39,016 nt of DNA from Burkholderiaceae bacterium (lineage in GTDB: Bacteria > Pseudomonadota > Gammaproteobacteria > Burkholderiales > Burkholderiaceae_C): NCBI GenBank assembly GCA_023954035.1, contig JAMLIT010000037.1, positions 1 through 39,016 of the forward strand, written 5' to 3'. The notes beneath the pieces are model-generated. The model was not told where the DNA came from and ran no database searches. It saw only the letters and a program-made list of their open reading frames with translations. The stretch's first letter is position 1. Each line of letters starts with the position of its first letter. The position numbers were made by a program, and so were the translations under genes. Shown here one piece after another: positions 8,262-15,813 of the stretch.

Positions 8262-8930
8262 TCAGGGCGCCGTCTGGTTGACCCAGACCGACAGTTCGTT
8301 GGCCGCTTTACGTGCCGCCTGGGCCAGCGCGGCACTGCCGCCCGCAGCGTCGGCGCTGGGCGCGCCTTCGCGCAGCGCGAAGACCCGTTGCGCGCGCAGG
8401 CGCTCGCCCTGGGGCGTGGGCTGGCTGAGCGTCGCGCGCAGGCGAAGCACGCCTTCGCTTTGGCTGGGCGAGGCAAAGACCTGGCTGAACTCCTCCAGCT
8501 CCAGCCGCAGCACCAGCAGGCCGGCGTCACCTTCACGCGCGGCCTCGCGCGCCGCGCGCAGGGAGAGCACGGGGCGCTCGGCGCCCAGCGCAGCAGCCAC
8601 GCTTTGCTGCACCAGCCGGGCGGGCGGCTGGCTCCAGCGGGCCCGCTGGTAGGCGCGCAGTTGCTGGGCATCAGCGTAAGTCAGGCGGTAGTGCAGTGCG
8701 GTCGAGCCTTCGGGCAGGCCGGGGCTTTCCACATCGGCCAGCACCAGCGGCGCCCGGCGGGGCGCGGCCGGCTGCACCGGCGCAGCCAGCGCGCTCGGGC
8801 CAAAGTCGTAAACCGCTGCCGGCACCGGCGGCGAAGGCAGCGCAGAGCAGGCGGCCAGAAAATTCAGGCAAAAAATGGCTCCAGCGCCTATGCGTAGGGC
8901 GCTAACAGCTATATTTTTCATAGTATTCAT
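8262..8930 (-). CDS. PqiC/ABC-type transport auxiliary lipoprotein of the Mla-like system
   Basis: The 222-residue protein has a lipobox LAAC ending at Cys28, then a Pro/Ala linker and a domain typical of the lipoproteins paired with MCE systems (PqiC type): YDFGPSA, then HYRLTYADAQQLRAYQRARW, and an end helix AARKAANELSVWVNQ. Such proteins sit in the outer membrane inner leaflet and partner the MCE protein in lipid traffic. It is the last gene of the operon, seven bases after the MCE gene stop. The start may be 8930 or the second ATG at 8921; neither has a strong ribosome site. Residues about 3-23, nearly all of the signal peptide, are encoded by repeat R3. Confidence 0.82.
   Translation of the reverse strand: MNTMKNIAVSALRIGAGAIFCLNFLAACSALPSPPVPAAVYDFGPSALAAPVQPAAPRRAPLVLADVESPGLPEGSTALHYRLTYADAQQLRAYQRARWSQPPARLVQQSVAAALGAERPVLSLRAAREAAREGDAGLLVLRLELEEFSQVFASPSQSEGVLRLRATLSQPTPQGERLRAQRVFALREGAPSADAAGGSAALAQAARKAANELSVWVNQTAP
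8862..8924 (-). repeat. Repeat R3, copy encoding a lipoprotein signal peptide
   Basis: On the minus strand the copy reads CTATGAAAAATATAG, CTGTTAGCGCC, nine bases, GGCGCTGGAGCCATTTTTTGCC, matching the consensus order small hairpin, core palindrome, GGAGGCC, T-run. It is in sense orientation to the gene and encodes MKNIAVSALRIGAGAIFC. The internal start codon ATG (8919-8921) lies inside the small hairpin. Confidence 0.8.
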
Positions 8931-8937
8931 GGTGCAC

Positions 8938-9918
8938 TCACTGCGGGTTGCGGGCAGGGGCTACAAAACCCGGTTCACCCGGTCCAGGGCTGGCCTGGCC
9001 GGATCCATAGATGAAACCTTGGGGGTTGGCGCTGACCTCGGCGGCGGTGCGCGAAATCTGGCGCGCGGCGCGGCCGGTGTCGTCGGCGGCGCGCTCCAGG
9101 CTCGGCAGGGTGGTGGACTTGAGCCGCTCGGCCGCCTGCGAGAAGGTTTGTACACCGTGCGCGGCCTGCTCGATGGGGCCACCGGGGGCGCCCAGGCGCT
9201 GCGCGGTCTGGCCAAAGGTATCGGCCATCACCGCAATCTGGTCGCCCGCCTTCTTCAGCGACTGCACGGCGCCGCCGGCGTCCTTGGCGAGTGCGGGCAG
9301 CGCGGCCAGGGCAGGGTCCAGGCGCTCGGTGACGCTGCGGTCGAGCCGGCGGGTGAGCGCATCGACGCTGGCCGCGGCCGAACCGATGTGGGCCAGCGCG
9401 TCGGCAAAGTGTTTCTGGTTGTCGTCAGAGAGCAATTGGTTGACGCGCTTGGTCACCTCCTGCACCTGGCCCAGGATGATCGGGCCCTGCTCGGAGAGCT
9501 GGGCAAAGGGCGAGGAGTGCAGCGGCAGGCGCGGCAGGCCGCTGACGCCGGGCGGCAGCGGCGGGTGGGACTTGCCCGCGTCGTCGAGCAGGATGTACGA
9601 CAGCCCGGTGACGCCCTGGTAGCCCAGCGTGGCGAACGTGGTGGGGGTGATGGGCGCGTCGTCGTCCACGGCAATGCGGATCAGCACGTTGCCACTGACC
9701 TGCGGGTCAAAACCGATGTGCGTGACCTTGCCCACGGCCACGCCCTTGTAGCGCACGGCCGCCTGCGGCTGCAGGCCGCTGACGCCGTCGCGCGTGGTCA
9801 TCTCGTAGGCGAGGTAGTCGCCGTTGTCGCGCGTGAGCCACATGGCCAGTGCCACCACCAGGCCGCTGACCACCAGTACGAACAGACCGGCGGCGAGCGC
9901 GTGCGATTTGTTTTCCAT
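8938..9918 (-). CDS. MlaD-like MCE domain protein
   Basis: The 326-residue protein has one N-terminal membrane segment (about 9-28), then an MCE domain (about 38-115) with DGVSGLQPQAAVRYKGVAVGKV and the loop GVTGLSYILL. A long helical C-terminal half follows, with heptad-like Ala/Leu/Gln spacing, as in MCE proteins that form a hexameric ring and tunnel across the periplasm. The ATG is preceded by AAGGAGA and overlaps the ATPase stop as TGATG, so the two are coupled. By family it passes phospholipids or other hydrophobic molecules between the permease and the outer-membrane partner. Confidence 0.92.
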   Translation of the reverse strand: MENKSHALAAGLFVLVVSGLVVALAMWLTRDNGDYLAYEMTTRDGVSGLQPQAAVRYKGVAVGKVTHIGFDPQVSGNVLIRIAVDDDAPITPTTFATLGYQGVTGLSYILLDDAGKSHPPLPPGVSGLPRLPLHSSPFAQLSEQGPIILGQVQEVTKRVNQLLSDDNQKHFADALAHIGSAAASVDALTRRLDRSVTERLDPALAALPALAKDAGGAVQSLKKAGDQIAVMADTFGQTAQRLGAPGGPIEQAAHGVQTFSQAAERLKSTTLPSLERAADDTGRAARQISRTAAEVSANPQGFIYGSGQASPGPGEPGFVAPARNPQ

Positions 9919-10748
9919 CAGGTCTCCTTGCCGGCCTGCACCGGCGCCATGGCGCGGCGACCGCGCTCACCCAGAAAAAATTGCTCGACGAAGGGATGCG
10001 GGAAATGTGCCACCTCCGCCGGCGCGCCGGTCACGATCACCTTGCGGTCGGCCAGCACGGCCACGCGCGTGGCCAGGGCGAACAGCGTGTCCAGGTCGTG
10101 CGTCACCATGACCATGGTGGTTCCGAGCGCGGCGTGCAGTTCGCGCACCAGCTCGCAGAACGCATCCGCTCCGTTGGGGTCCAGGCCGGCGGTCGGCTCA
10201 TCGAGCAGGAGCAAAGGCGGGTCCATGATGAGCGCGCGCGCCAGCGCCACGCGCTTGATCATGCCGCCCGACAGATCGGCCGGCATGCGCGTGGCGTGCG
10301 CGGGCTCGAGCCCCACCATCTGCAGTTTGACCAGCGCCGCGTCGCGCACCAGGTCGGCGGGCAGCGTGCCCTGCTCGCGCAGCGCGAAAGCGACGTTGTC
10401 GAGCACGTTGAAGGCGGAAAACAGCGCCCCATGCTGAAACAGCATGCCCACCCGGCTGGCTGCGCCCTGGCCGCCCATCTCGGCCGCCGGCCTGCCCAGC
10501 ACCGTCACGCTGCCGGCGGCGGGCTGCAGCAAGCCCAGCATCTGGCGCAGCAGCACCGTCTTGCCCGTGCCCGAGCCGCCCACCAGCGCGAGGATTTCGC
10601 CGCGCTCGACGTCCAGCGACAGGCCTTGGTGCACGGTGTAGGCTTCGTCGCCCTTGCCGAAGGTGGTCTGCAGGCCTTCGATGCGCACGACGGGCTCGGC
10701 CCGGGCGGCAAGCGCGGGCGGCGGCGGGGGCGGTGCGGTCTGGGCCAT
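9918..10748 (-). CDS. Mla-type ABC transporter ATP-binding protein
   Basis: This is the MlaF/Mkl-like ATPase of the lipid transporter. Walker A is GGSGTGKT, the signature is LSGGM, Walker B is LLLLDEPTAGLD, and the switch histidine is in VMVTHDLDT. The C-terminal FLGERGRRAM tail is typical of MlaF-like ATPases. The start at 10748 (MAQTAPPPPPP, 276 residues) is chosen over 10799 because GGAGA lies six bases upstream of it and nothing suitable precedes 10799. The short Pro/Ala-rich N-terminus is unlike the family core. It lies between the permease and MCE genes in one operon. Confidence 0.93.
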   Translation of the reverse strand: MAQTAPPPPPPALAARAEPVVRIEGLQTTFGKGDEAYTVHQGLSLDVERGEILALVGGSGTGKTVLLRQMLGLLQPAAGSVTVLGRPAAEMGGQGAASRVGMLFQHGALFSAFNVLDNVAFALREQGTLPADLVRDAALVKLQMVGLEPAHATRMPADLSGGMIKRVALARALIMDPPLLLLDEPTAGLDPNGADAFCELVRELHAALGTTMVMVTHDLDTLFALATRVAVLADRKVIVTGAPAEVAHFPHPFVEQFFLGERGRRAMAPVQAGKET

Positions 10749-10754
10749 GTCAGG

Positions 10755-10759
10755 TCTCC
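10755..10759 (-). promoter_or_regulatory. Shine-Dalgarno site fixing the ATPase start at 10748
   Basis: The minus strand reads GGAGA six bases before ATG 10748. The alternative ATG at 10799 has no comparable site. Confidence 0.7.
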
Positions 10760-10822
10760 ATGGGGCTGCCAGCTCTGGCGGCTGCGCCGAGGCGCCCAAT
10801 GCGACTCAAGGGGTGCTTCATC

Positions 10823-11947
10823 TCAGAACCCCACGCTCTTGAACGCGACGGCGAACAGCGCGTCGACAATGATGACGACGGTGATGGACGACACCACCGA
10901 CGCCGTCGTCCCTTCGCCCAGGCTCTGGGTGTTGGGCTTGACGCGCAGGCCCCAGTGGCAGCCCACCAGCGCGATCAGCGTGCCGAACACCACCGATTTC
11001 GACAGCGCCAGCGTCAGGTTGCCGGTGTTCACCGCGTTGGGCAGCGCCTGCAGAAAGTAGGCCGGCGAGACGTCCATGGCCGCGTCGGCGGCGAGCATGC
11101 CCCCGGTCAGGGCCGCCAGCGTGGTCCATACGCTCAGCAGCGGCATGGCAATGGCGAGCGCCACCGCCCGCGGCATCACCAGCCGAAAGCCCTGCGGGAT
11201 GCCCATGACGCGCATGGCGTCGAGTTCTTCGGTCACGCGCATGACGCCGATCTGCGCCGTGATCGCCGAGCCCGAGCGCCCGGCCACCAAAATGGCAGCG
11301 AGCATGGGGCCGAGTTCGCGGATCAGCGAGATGCCCAGGATGTTGACGATGAAGGCTTCGGCGCCGAACTGGCGCAGTTGCAGGCTCATCAGGTAAGCCA
11401 GCACCACGCCGATCAAGAAACCCACCAGCGCGGTGATCGGCAAGGCCGTCGCGCCCATGCGGTACAGGTGGCCCGAAATGTCGCGCCAGGGCGCGCGGTG
11501 GGGCGCGCGCAGCACGCGCAGGCTGTCGAGCAGCAACTGGCCAATCAGCATCAGCAGGCGCTGCAGATGGTCCACACCGTGCAGCACCATCACGCCCAGG
11601 TCGTCGATCTGCTCGGCGAAGCTCCAGGGCTCGGGCGGTGGTGCTTCGGTGGTCAGCGATGCGACGCGCTCCAGAATGGAGCGCTGGGTACTGTCCAGCG
11701 CCAGGCGCTCGGGCCAGGCGCGGCCCCAGTGGTTCCACAGCAGCTGTGCGCCGACGTGGTCGAGCCAGTCCAGGCCGCGCAAGTCCCAGCCCAGACCGGC
11801 CTGCGGCGGTGCGCCGGCCAGTTCTGCGCGCAGCGACCGCCAGCGCCTGCGTGCGCCAATGTCGGCCGCTCCCCAGCGCCCATGCAGCCGAATGCTCGGC
11901 CCTTCGGGCGTCTCATGGCGTGACAATCGGGGAGCGTAATCGGGCAT
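10823..11947 (-). CDS. MlaE-type ABC permease with N-terminal STAS-like domain
   Basis: The 374-residue protein from ATG 11947 has two parts. Residues to about 100 resemble a STAS/MlaB-like domain (IRLHGRW, then GWDLRGLDWLDHVGAQLLWNHW). The rest is a MlaE permease with about five membrane segments and the family motif IRELGPMLAAILVAGRSGSAITAQIG, followed by EELDAMRVMG, which contacts the ATPase. The fusion explains why no separate MlaB gene is seen. The frame is open to 12085 through a TTG, but those residues are Arg-rich and come partly from repeat R4. It is the first gene of the permease-ATPase-MCE-lipoprotein operon. Confidence 0.9.
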   Translation of the reverse strand: MPDYAPRLSRHETPEGPSIRLHGRWGAADIGARRRWRSLRAELAGAPPQAGLGWDLRGLDWLDHVGAQLLWNHWGRAWPERLALDSTQRSILERVASLTTEAPPPEPWSFAEQIDDLGVMVLHGVDHLQRLLMLIGQLLLDSLRVLRAPHRAPWRDISGHLYRMGATALPITALVGFLIGVVLAYLMSLQLRQFGAEAFIVNILGISLIRELGPMLAAILVAGRSGSAITAQIGVMRVTEELDAMRVMGIPQGFRLVMPRAVALAIAMPLLSVWTTLAALTGGMLAADAAMDVSPAYFLQALPNAVNTGNLTLALSKSVVFGTLIALVGCHWGLRVKPNTQSLGEGTTASVVSSITVVIIVDALFAVAFKSVGF

Positions 11948-12054
11948 TGCAGGGGCGAAGCGTGGGCGCGCAGCGTCGCGCAGACGTGAGAGTGCATGGT
12001 AGCGGCAGCAGGCCGCAGACGACGCAGCCGATGCGCACGCCCAGGAAAATCGTA

Positions 12055-12117
12055 TCAAAATAGGACGCCTGCGCAGACGGCGCAAGCGCCATTCGCTATT
12101 ATTCTTATAGCTATGTA
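12055..12117 (-). repeat. Repeat R4, degenerate copy in a divergent promoter region
   Basis: On the minus strand the order is AGCTATAAGAATAATAGC (small hairpin), then GGCGCTTGCGCC, then GCGCAGGCGTCCTATTTTGA. This matches the consensus order with an altered core. It lies between the divergent MlaE-type and GMC genes and supplies the only AT-rich stretch there (TATTATTCTTATAGCTATG, 12097-12115), so it may carry promoter elements. The remaining bases 11948-12054 and 12118-12159 show nothing clear. Confidence 0.55.
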
Positions 12118-12159
12118 CGGACCTTTCCCCACGCTGTCAGCCTTCTCCTGGACTCCCGC

Positions 12160-13833
12160 ATGAGCGATACCACCTACGACTACGTCGTCATTGGCGGCGG
12201 CACCGCCGGCGCCCTGCTCGCCAACCGACTCAGCGCAGACCCGCGCCGCAGGGTGCTGCTGGTGGAAGCCGGCGGCAAGGACAACTACCACTGGATCCAC
12301 ATCCCGGTGGGCTACCTCTACTGCATCGGCAACCCGCGCACCGACTGGCTCTACCAGACCGAACCCGACCCGGGCCTCAACGGCCGCACGCTGCGCTATC
12401 CGCGCGGCAAGACGCTGGGCGGCTGCAGCAGCATCAACGGCATGATCTACATGCGCGGCCAGGCGCGCGACTACAACCATTGGGCGGCGTTGACAGGCGA
12501 GGAAGAATGGGGCTGGGAGCAGGCGCTGCCCGACTTTCGCCGCCACGAAAACCATTGGCGTCTCGACACCCCGGGCCAGGCGGACGAGGCCTTCGCCCAC
12601 CTGCACGGCCATCCACGGCTGGGCGGCAGCGGCGAGTGGCGCGTGGAAAAGCAGCGCCTGCGCTGGGACGTGCTGGACGCCTTCGCGCTGGCCGCGCAGC
12701 AGGCCGGCATTCCCGCCACCCAGGACTTCAATGGCGGCGACAACGAGGGTGTGGGCTACTTCGAAGTCAATCAGAAGAAGGGATGGCGCTGGAACACTGC
12801 CAAGGCCTTCTTGCGTCCGGCCTGCATCGAGCGGCCCAATTTCGACCTGTGGACCGGTGCCCAGGCCACACGCCTGCTGCTGGAAAAACTCCCCGACGCC
12901 AGCCTGCGCTGCCAGGGCGCGCAGGTCTGGACCGGCCGGGAAATGGTCAAGGTTTTTGCCCGCTGCGAGGTGGTGCTGGCCGCTGGCGCGATCAATTCGC
13001 CGCAGCTGCTGCAGCTCTCGGGCATCGGGCCGGCCGCGCTGCTGGCGGCGCATGGCATCGATGTGGTGCACGACCTGCCGGGCGTCGGGGCCAATCTGCA
13101 AGACCATTTGCAGATTCGCTCGGTGTTCAAGGTCCAGGGCGTCAAGACGCTCAACCAGCTCGCGGCGTCGCTCCTGGGCAAGGCGCGCATCGGCCTGGAA
13201 TACGCCGCCACCCGCAGCGGCCCCATGAGCATGGCGCCTTCGCAGCTGGGAGCGTTCGCGCGCAGTTCGCCCGAGCGCGAGCACGCCAATCTCGAGTTCC
13301 ACGTCCAGCCGCTCTCGCTTGATGCCTTTGGCGACCCCTTGCATCCGTTTGCTGCATTCACGGCCAGCGTGTGCAACCTCAACCCCACGAGCCGCGGCAG
13401 CGTGCAAATCAAGAGCCCGCGCTTTCAGGACGCGCCCGCCATCGCCCCCAACTACCTGAGCACGCAGGAAGACCGGCAGGTGGCCGCGGACAGCCTGCGA
13501 CTGGCCCGGCGCATCGTCTCGCAACCTGCCCTGGCGCGCTACCGGCCAGAGGAGTTCAAGCCCGGCGTCCAGTACCAGAGCGACGATGAACTGGCGCGCC
13601 TGGCCGGGGACATCGCCACCACCATCTTTCACCCGGTGGGAACCACTTCGATGGGCCGGGCGGACGATGCGCTGGCCGTGCTGGACCCGCGGATGCGCGT
13701 GCGCGGCGTCGGCGCTCTGCGCGTGGTGGACGCGGGAGCCATGCCGACCATCACCAGCGGCAACACCAACGCGCCGACCTTGATGATGGCCGAGAAAGCC
13801 GCCCGCTGGATCGCGCAGGAGCACGCCTCTTGA
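12160..13833 (+). CDS. GMC family FAD-dependent alcohol/choline dehydrogenase
   Basis: GMC enzymes oxidise alcohols with FAD. The 557-residue protein has the FAD-binding motif VIGGGTAGALLANRLS at the N-terminus, GMC signature 1 (RGKTLGGCSSINGMIYMRG) near 86-104 and signature 2 (GAINSPQLLQLSGIG). The catalytic His is His491 in TIFHPVGTTSMG, with the partner Asn in SGNTNAPT. The closest recalled relatives are AlkJ-like alcohol dehydrogenases and choline dehydrogenase; the substrate cannot be told. ATG 12160 has no obvious ribosome site, but the protein start fits the FAD fold. It is divergent from the Mla operon and appears to be transcribed alone. Confidence 0.92.
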   Translation: MSDTTYDYVVIGGGTAGALLANRLSADPRRRVLLVEAGGKDNYHWIHIPVGYLYCIGNPRTDWLYQTEPDPGLNGRTLRYPRGKTLGGCSSINGMIYMRGQARDYNHWAALTGEEEWGWEQALPDFRRHENHWRLDTPGQADEAFAHLHGHPRLGGSGEWRVEKQRLRWDVLDAFALAAQQAGIPATQDFNGGDNEGVGYFEVNQKKGWRWNTAKAFLRPACIERPNFDLWTGAQATRLLLEKLPDASLRCQGAQVWTGREMVKVFARCEVVLAAGAINSPQLLQLSGIGPAALLAAHGIDVVHDLPGVGANLQDHLQIRSVFKVQGVKTLNQLAASLLGKARIGLEYAATRSGPMSMAPSQLGAFARSSPEREHANLEFHVQPLSLDAFGDPLHPFAAFTASVCNLNPTSRGSVQIKSPRFQDAPAIAPNYLSTQEDRQVAADSLRLARRIVSQPALARYRPEEFKPGVQYQSDDELARLAGDIATTIFHPVGTTSMGRADDALAVLDPRMRVRGVGALRVVDAGAMPTITSGNTNAPTLMMAEKAARWIAQEHAS

Positions 13834-13855
13834 CCCAGGGCAGGGCGTTTTCCGG

Positions 13856-13866
13856 GGGAAATTCCC
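13856..13866. promoter_or_regulatory. Palindrome GGGAAATTCCC, possible operator
   Basis: The 11-base palindrome lies 23 bases after the GMC stop and about 45 bases upstream of a possible -10 (TACAGT, 13902-13907). It has the size of a regulator site, but no regulator can be assigned. Confidence 0.3.
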
Positions 13867-13907
13867 TATGGCCGCCGGCCCGCCCTGGCCCTACAGTGGA
13901 CCCACTC

Positions 13908-14006
13908 GATGGCGCCCGCGGGCAGCCAACACGGGGAGGGCTGGGGAGACAAACGCCAACAACACCAAGGAATGCATAGCACCCGACGAGGTGCCTTCTT
14001 TTTTCA
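13908..14006 (+). ncRNA. Possible small transcript between the GMC and TSUP genes
   Basis: The 266-base gap between the genes has no convincing coding frame. A stem GCACC-CGACGA-GGTGC at 13979-13994 followed by CTTCTTTTTTC looks like a terminator, and a second, stronger one follows at 14008-14033. Two terminators in a row, with a palindrome and a possible -10 upstream, fit a short independent RNA of about 100 bases. It could equally be the GMC gene's 3' untranslated region. No RNA family was recognised. Confidence 0.25.
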
Positions 14007-14007
14007 G

Positions 14008-14033
14008 ACGCCGGCCCAGCCGGCGTTTTTTTT
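14008..14033 (+). terminator. Strong rho-independent terminator
   Basis: A perfect 8-bp stem ACGCCGGC / GCCGGCGT with loop CCA runs into eight T residues (14026-14033). It ends whatever transcript leaves the GMC region and isolates the TSUP gene. Confidence 0.88.
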
Positions 14034-14099
14034 GGGGCGCGGGCCAATGCATGCCCTGGGCGGGTCGGTTCAGGCGCGGGCGCCTGACACAATCGCCCA

Positions 14100-14858
14100 A
14101 TGGAATGGATTCTCGTTTCGCTGGCTTCGCTGCTTGCCGGCTTCATTGATGCCATCGTTGGCGGCGGCGGGCTGGTGTTGTTGCCCGCCTTGTTCGCCAC
14201 CTTTCCCAGCGCGCCACCGGCCACGCTGCTGGGGACCAACAAAAGTGCTTCGATCTGGGGTACGGCGATGGCAACCTGGCAATACAGCCGGCGCGTTCAA
14301 ATCCGTTGGCGCGCGCTGCTGCCCGCCGCGCTCACCGGCTTTGTTGGCGCCTTTGCCGGCGCCTGGGCCGTCACCGTGCTCTCGCCGGACTTTCTGCGTC
14401 GCGCGCTGCCGTTCGTGCTGTTTGCGGTGCTGCTCTATACCATCGCGAAGAAGGAACTCGGCCGGCACCACCGGCCGCGCTTTGCCGGCCGGGCCGAATG
14501 GTTGGCCGCCAGCGCCATCGGCTTGTCGATCGGCTTCTACGATGGATTTTTCGGCCCGGGAACGGGCAGCTTTTTCGTCTTTCTCTTCGTGCGCTGGCTG
14601 GGCTACGACTTTCTCAATGCCTCGGCTTCGGCCAAGCTGCTGAATGTCTCGACCAACGTGGCCGCGCTGATCCTGTTCACCGCCAAAGGCCATGTCTGGT
14701 GGCACTTTGCGCTGCCGCTGGCGTTGGCCAACGTGGTGGGCAGCATCATCGGGACGCACATGGCGCTCAAGCACGGAACCGGTTTCGTGCGCGTGATTTT
14801 CATCGTCGTCGTGGGCGCGCTGATTCTGAAAACCGGCTACGACGCCTTCTTGCGCTGA
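14100..14858 (+). CDS. TSUP family permease (sulfite exporter TauE/SafE type, YfcA-like)
   Basis: The 252-residue membrane protein has about seven or eight hydrophobic segments in two repeats. The N-terminal repeat has AGFIDAIVGGGGLVLLPAL and the second has GFYDGFFGPGTGSFF, the two glycine-rich signatures of the TSUP family. LLGTNKSAS and AKLLNVSTNVAAL are the matching post-signature segments. Family members move sulfur compounds or organic acids across the inner membrane; the substrate here is unknown. ATG 14100 has no ribosome site; GACACAAT about ten bases upstream could be a -10, so a leaderless message is possible. Confidence 0.92.
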   Translation: MEWILVSLASLLAGFIDAIVGGGGLVLLPALFATFPSAPPATLLGTNKSASIWGTAMATWQYSRRVQIRWRALLPAALTGFVGAFAGAWAVTVLSPDFLRRALPFVLFAVLLYTIAKKELGRHHRPRFAGRAEWLAASAIGLSIGFYDGFFGPGTGSFFVFLFVRWLGYDFLNASASAKLLNVSTNVAALILFTAKGHVWWHFALPLALANVVGSIIGTHMALKHGTGFVRVIFIVVVGALILKTGYDAFLR

Positions 14859-14893
14859 GGGAAATGCCTGAGCCGAAGGTTTTTTTGCGATCC

Positions 14894-14899
14894 TATAAT
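14894..14899 (+). promoter_or_regulatory. Probable -10 element of the amino-acid ABC operon
   Basis: A perfect TATAAT lies 36 bases after the TSUP stop and 128 bases before the binding-protein start. The -35 region is weak (no clear TTGACA at the right distance). Transcription would begin near 14906 and give a leader of about 115 bases. Confidence 0.55.
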
Positions 14900-14960
14900 C
14901 GCGCCCTTGTCCGCCGCGCCGACTACCCATCGCACGCTGCGTCAGTTGTTCCATTCCGTT

Positions 14961-14990
14961 CCGGCTTCGCTACCGCCAGCCGGATTTTTT
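14961..14990 (+). terminator. Terminator-like hairpin in the leader, possible attenuator
   Basis: Arms CCGGCT (14961-14966) and AGCCGG (14978-14983) with an 11-base loop are followed by six T residues (14985-14990). It stands after the likely promoter and before the first gene, so it would end transcripts early unless bypassed. It might instead be a late terminator of the TSUP message. Confidence 0.5.
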
Positions 14991-15021
14991 GTACCTGAAA
15001 TCACCCAAGACAGGATACGAG

Positions 15022-15783
15022 ATGAAGCTCTTCAAAACCCTGGCCTGCGCACTGGCCCTGTGCGCCGCGTTCTCCGCGCAGGCCCGCTCTCTGGACGACG
15101 TCAAAAAGAGCGGCACCCTGCTGGTCGCAACCGAAGGGCAGTTTGCACCGTTCAACTACTTCAATGGCACGACCTTGACGGGGTTCGAAGTGGAGCTGGC
15201 CGAGCTGGTGGCCAAGAAAATGGGCCTCAAAATCCAATGGAAAACGCTGGGCTTCGATGCCTTGCTGACCGGGCTGCGCCAGGACCGCTGGGACCTGGTG
15301 ATCGCCTCGCACGGCATTACCGACGAGCGCGCCAAGGCCGTCACCTTCACCGCGCCGCATTACTGCTCGGGCGGCATGATCATCGCCATGGACCCGGCCA
15401 TCCGCACCGGCAAGGACCTTGCGGGCAAAGTCGTAGCGGTTCAGACCGGAACGAGCTACCTGGAAAACGTGCAGAAGGTCTCCTCGGTCAAGGAAGTCAA
15501 GAATTTCCCCACCGACGTGGATGCGCGCAGCGCGCTGAACTCGCGGCGCGTGGACGCCTGGGTGACCGACCGTTTCGTTGCCAAGGCTGTGGTCGACAAA
15601 AACCCCAACGCGGGGTTCAAGCTGGGCGACATGCTGTTCATCGAGCGCATCGCCGCCGCCGTGGCCAAGGGCAACCAACCGCTGGCAGACGCCTGGTCCA
15701 AGGGCCTGGCTGCCATCGAGGCCGATGGCAGCTACGCCGAGCTGTCCAAAAAATACTTTAACGAAGACGTGCGCTGCCCATAA
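15022..15783 (+). CDS. Polar amino acid ABC transporter, periplasmic binding protein
   Basis: The 253-residue protein has a signal peptide (MKLFKTLACALALCAAFSAQA, cleavage near residue 21) and one SBP_bac_3 domain. Motifs include LLVATEGQFAPFNYF, GFEVELAELVAKKMG and DGSYAELSKKYF, typical of solute-binding family 3 proteins for polar amino acids. ATG 15022 is chosen because AGGA lies six bases before it and the signal peptide starts there; an upstream TTG at 14989 is not supported. It is the first gene of the binding protein-permease-ATPase unit. Exact ligand is unknown. Confidence 0.93.
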   Translation: MKLFKTLACALALCAAFSAQARSLDDVKKSGTLLVATEGQFAPFNYFNGTTLTGFEVELAELVAKKMGLKIQWKTLGFDALLTGLRQDRWDLVIASHGITDERAKAVTFTAPHYCSGGMIIAMDPAIRTGKDLAGKVVAVQTGTSYLENVQKVSSVKEVKNFPTDVDARSALNSRRVDAWVTDRFVAKAVVDKNPNAGFKLGDMLFIERIAAAVAKGNQPLADAWSKGLAAIEADGSYAELSKKYFNEDVRCP

Positions 15784-15813
15784 GTCCGCTCCGATTCCGC
15801 GCCGATCCCGTTC

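Noticed and set aside
11948-12085. N-terminal extension of the MlaE-type permease from a TTG
   Set aside because: Arg/Ala-rich residues without family similarity, partly derived from repeat R4; ATG 11947 fits better.
12055-13824. 589-codon open frame antisense to the GMC gene
   Set aside because: Shadow of a clear GMC dehydrogenase with intact motifs; no domain seen.
13868-14149. 93-codon open frame after the GMC gene
   Set aside because: Arg-rich, runs through two terminators, no ribosome site or family.
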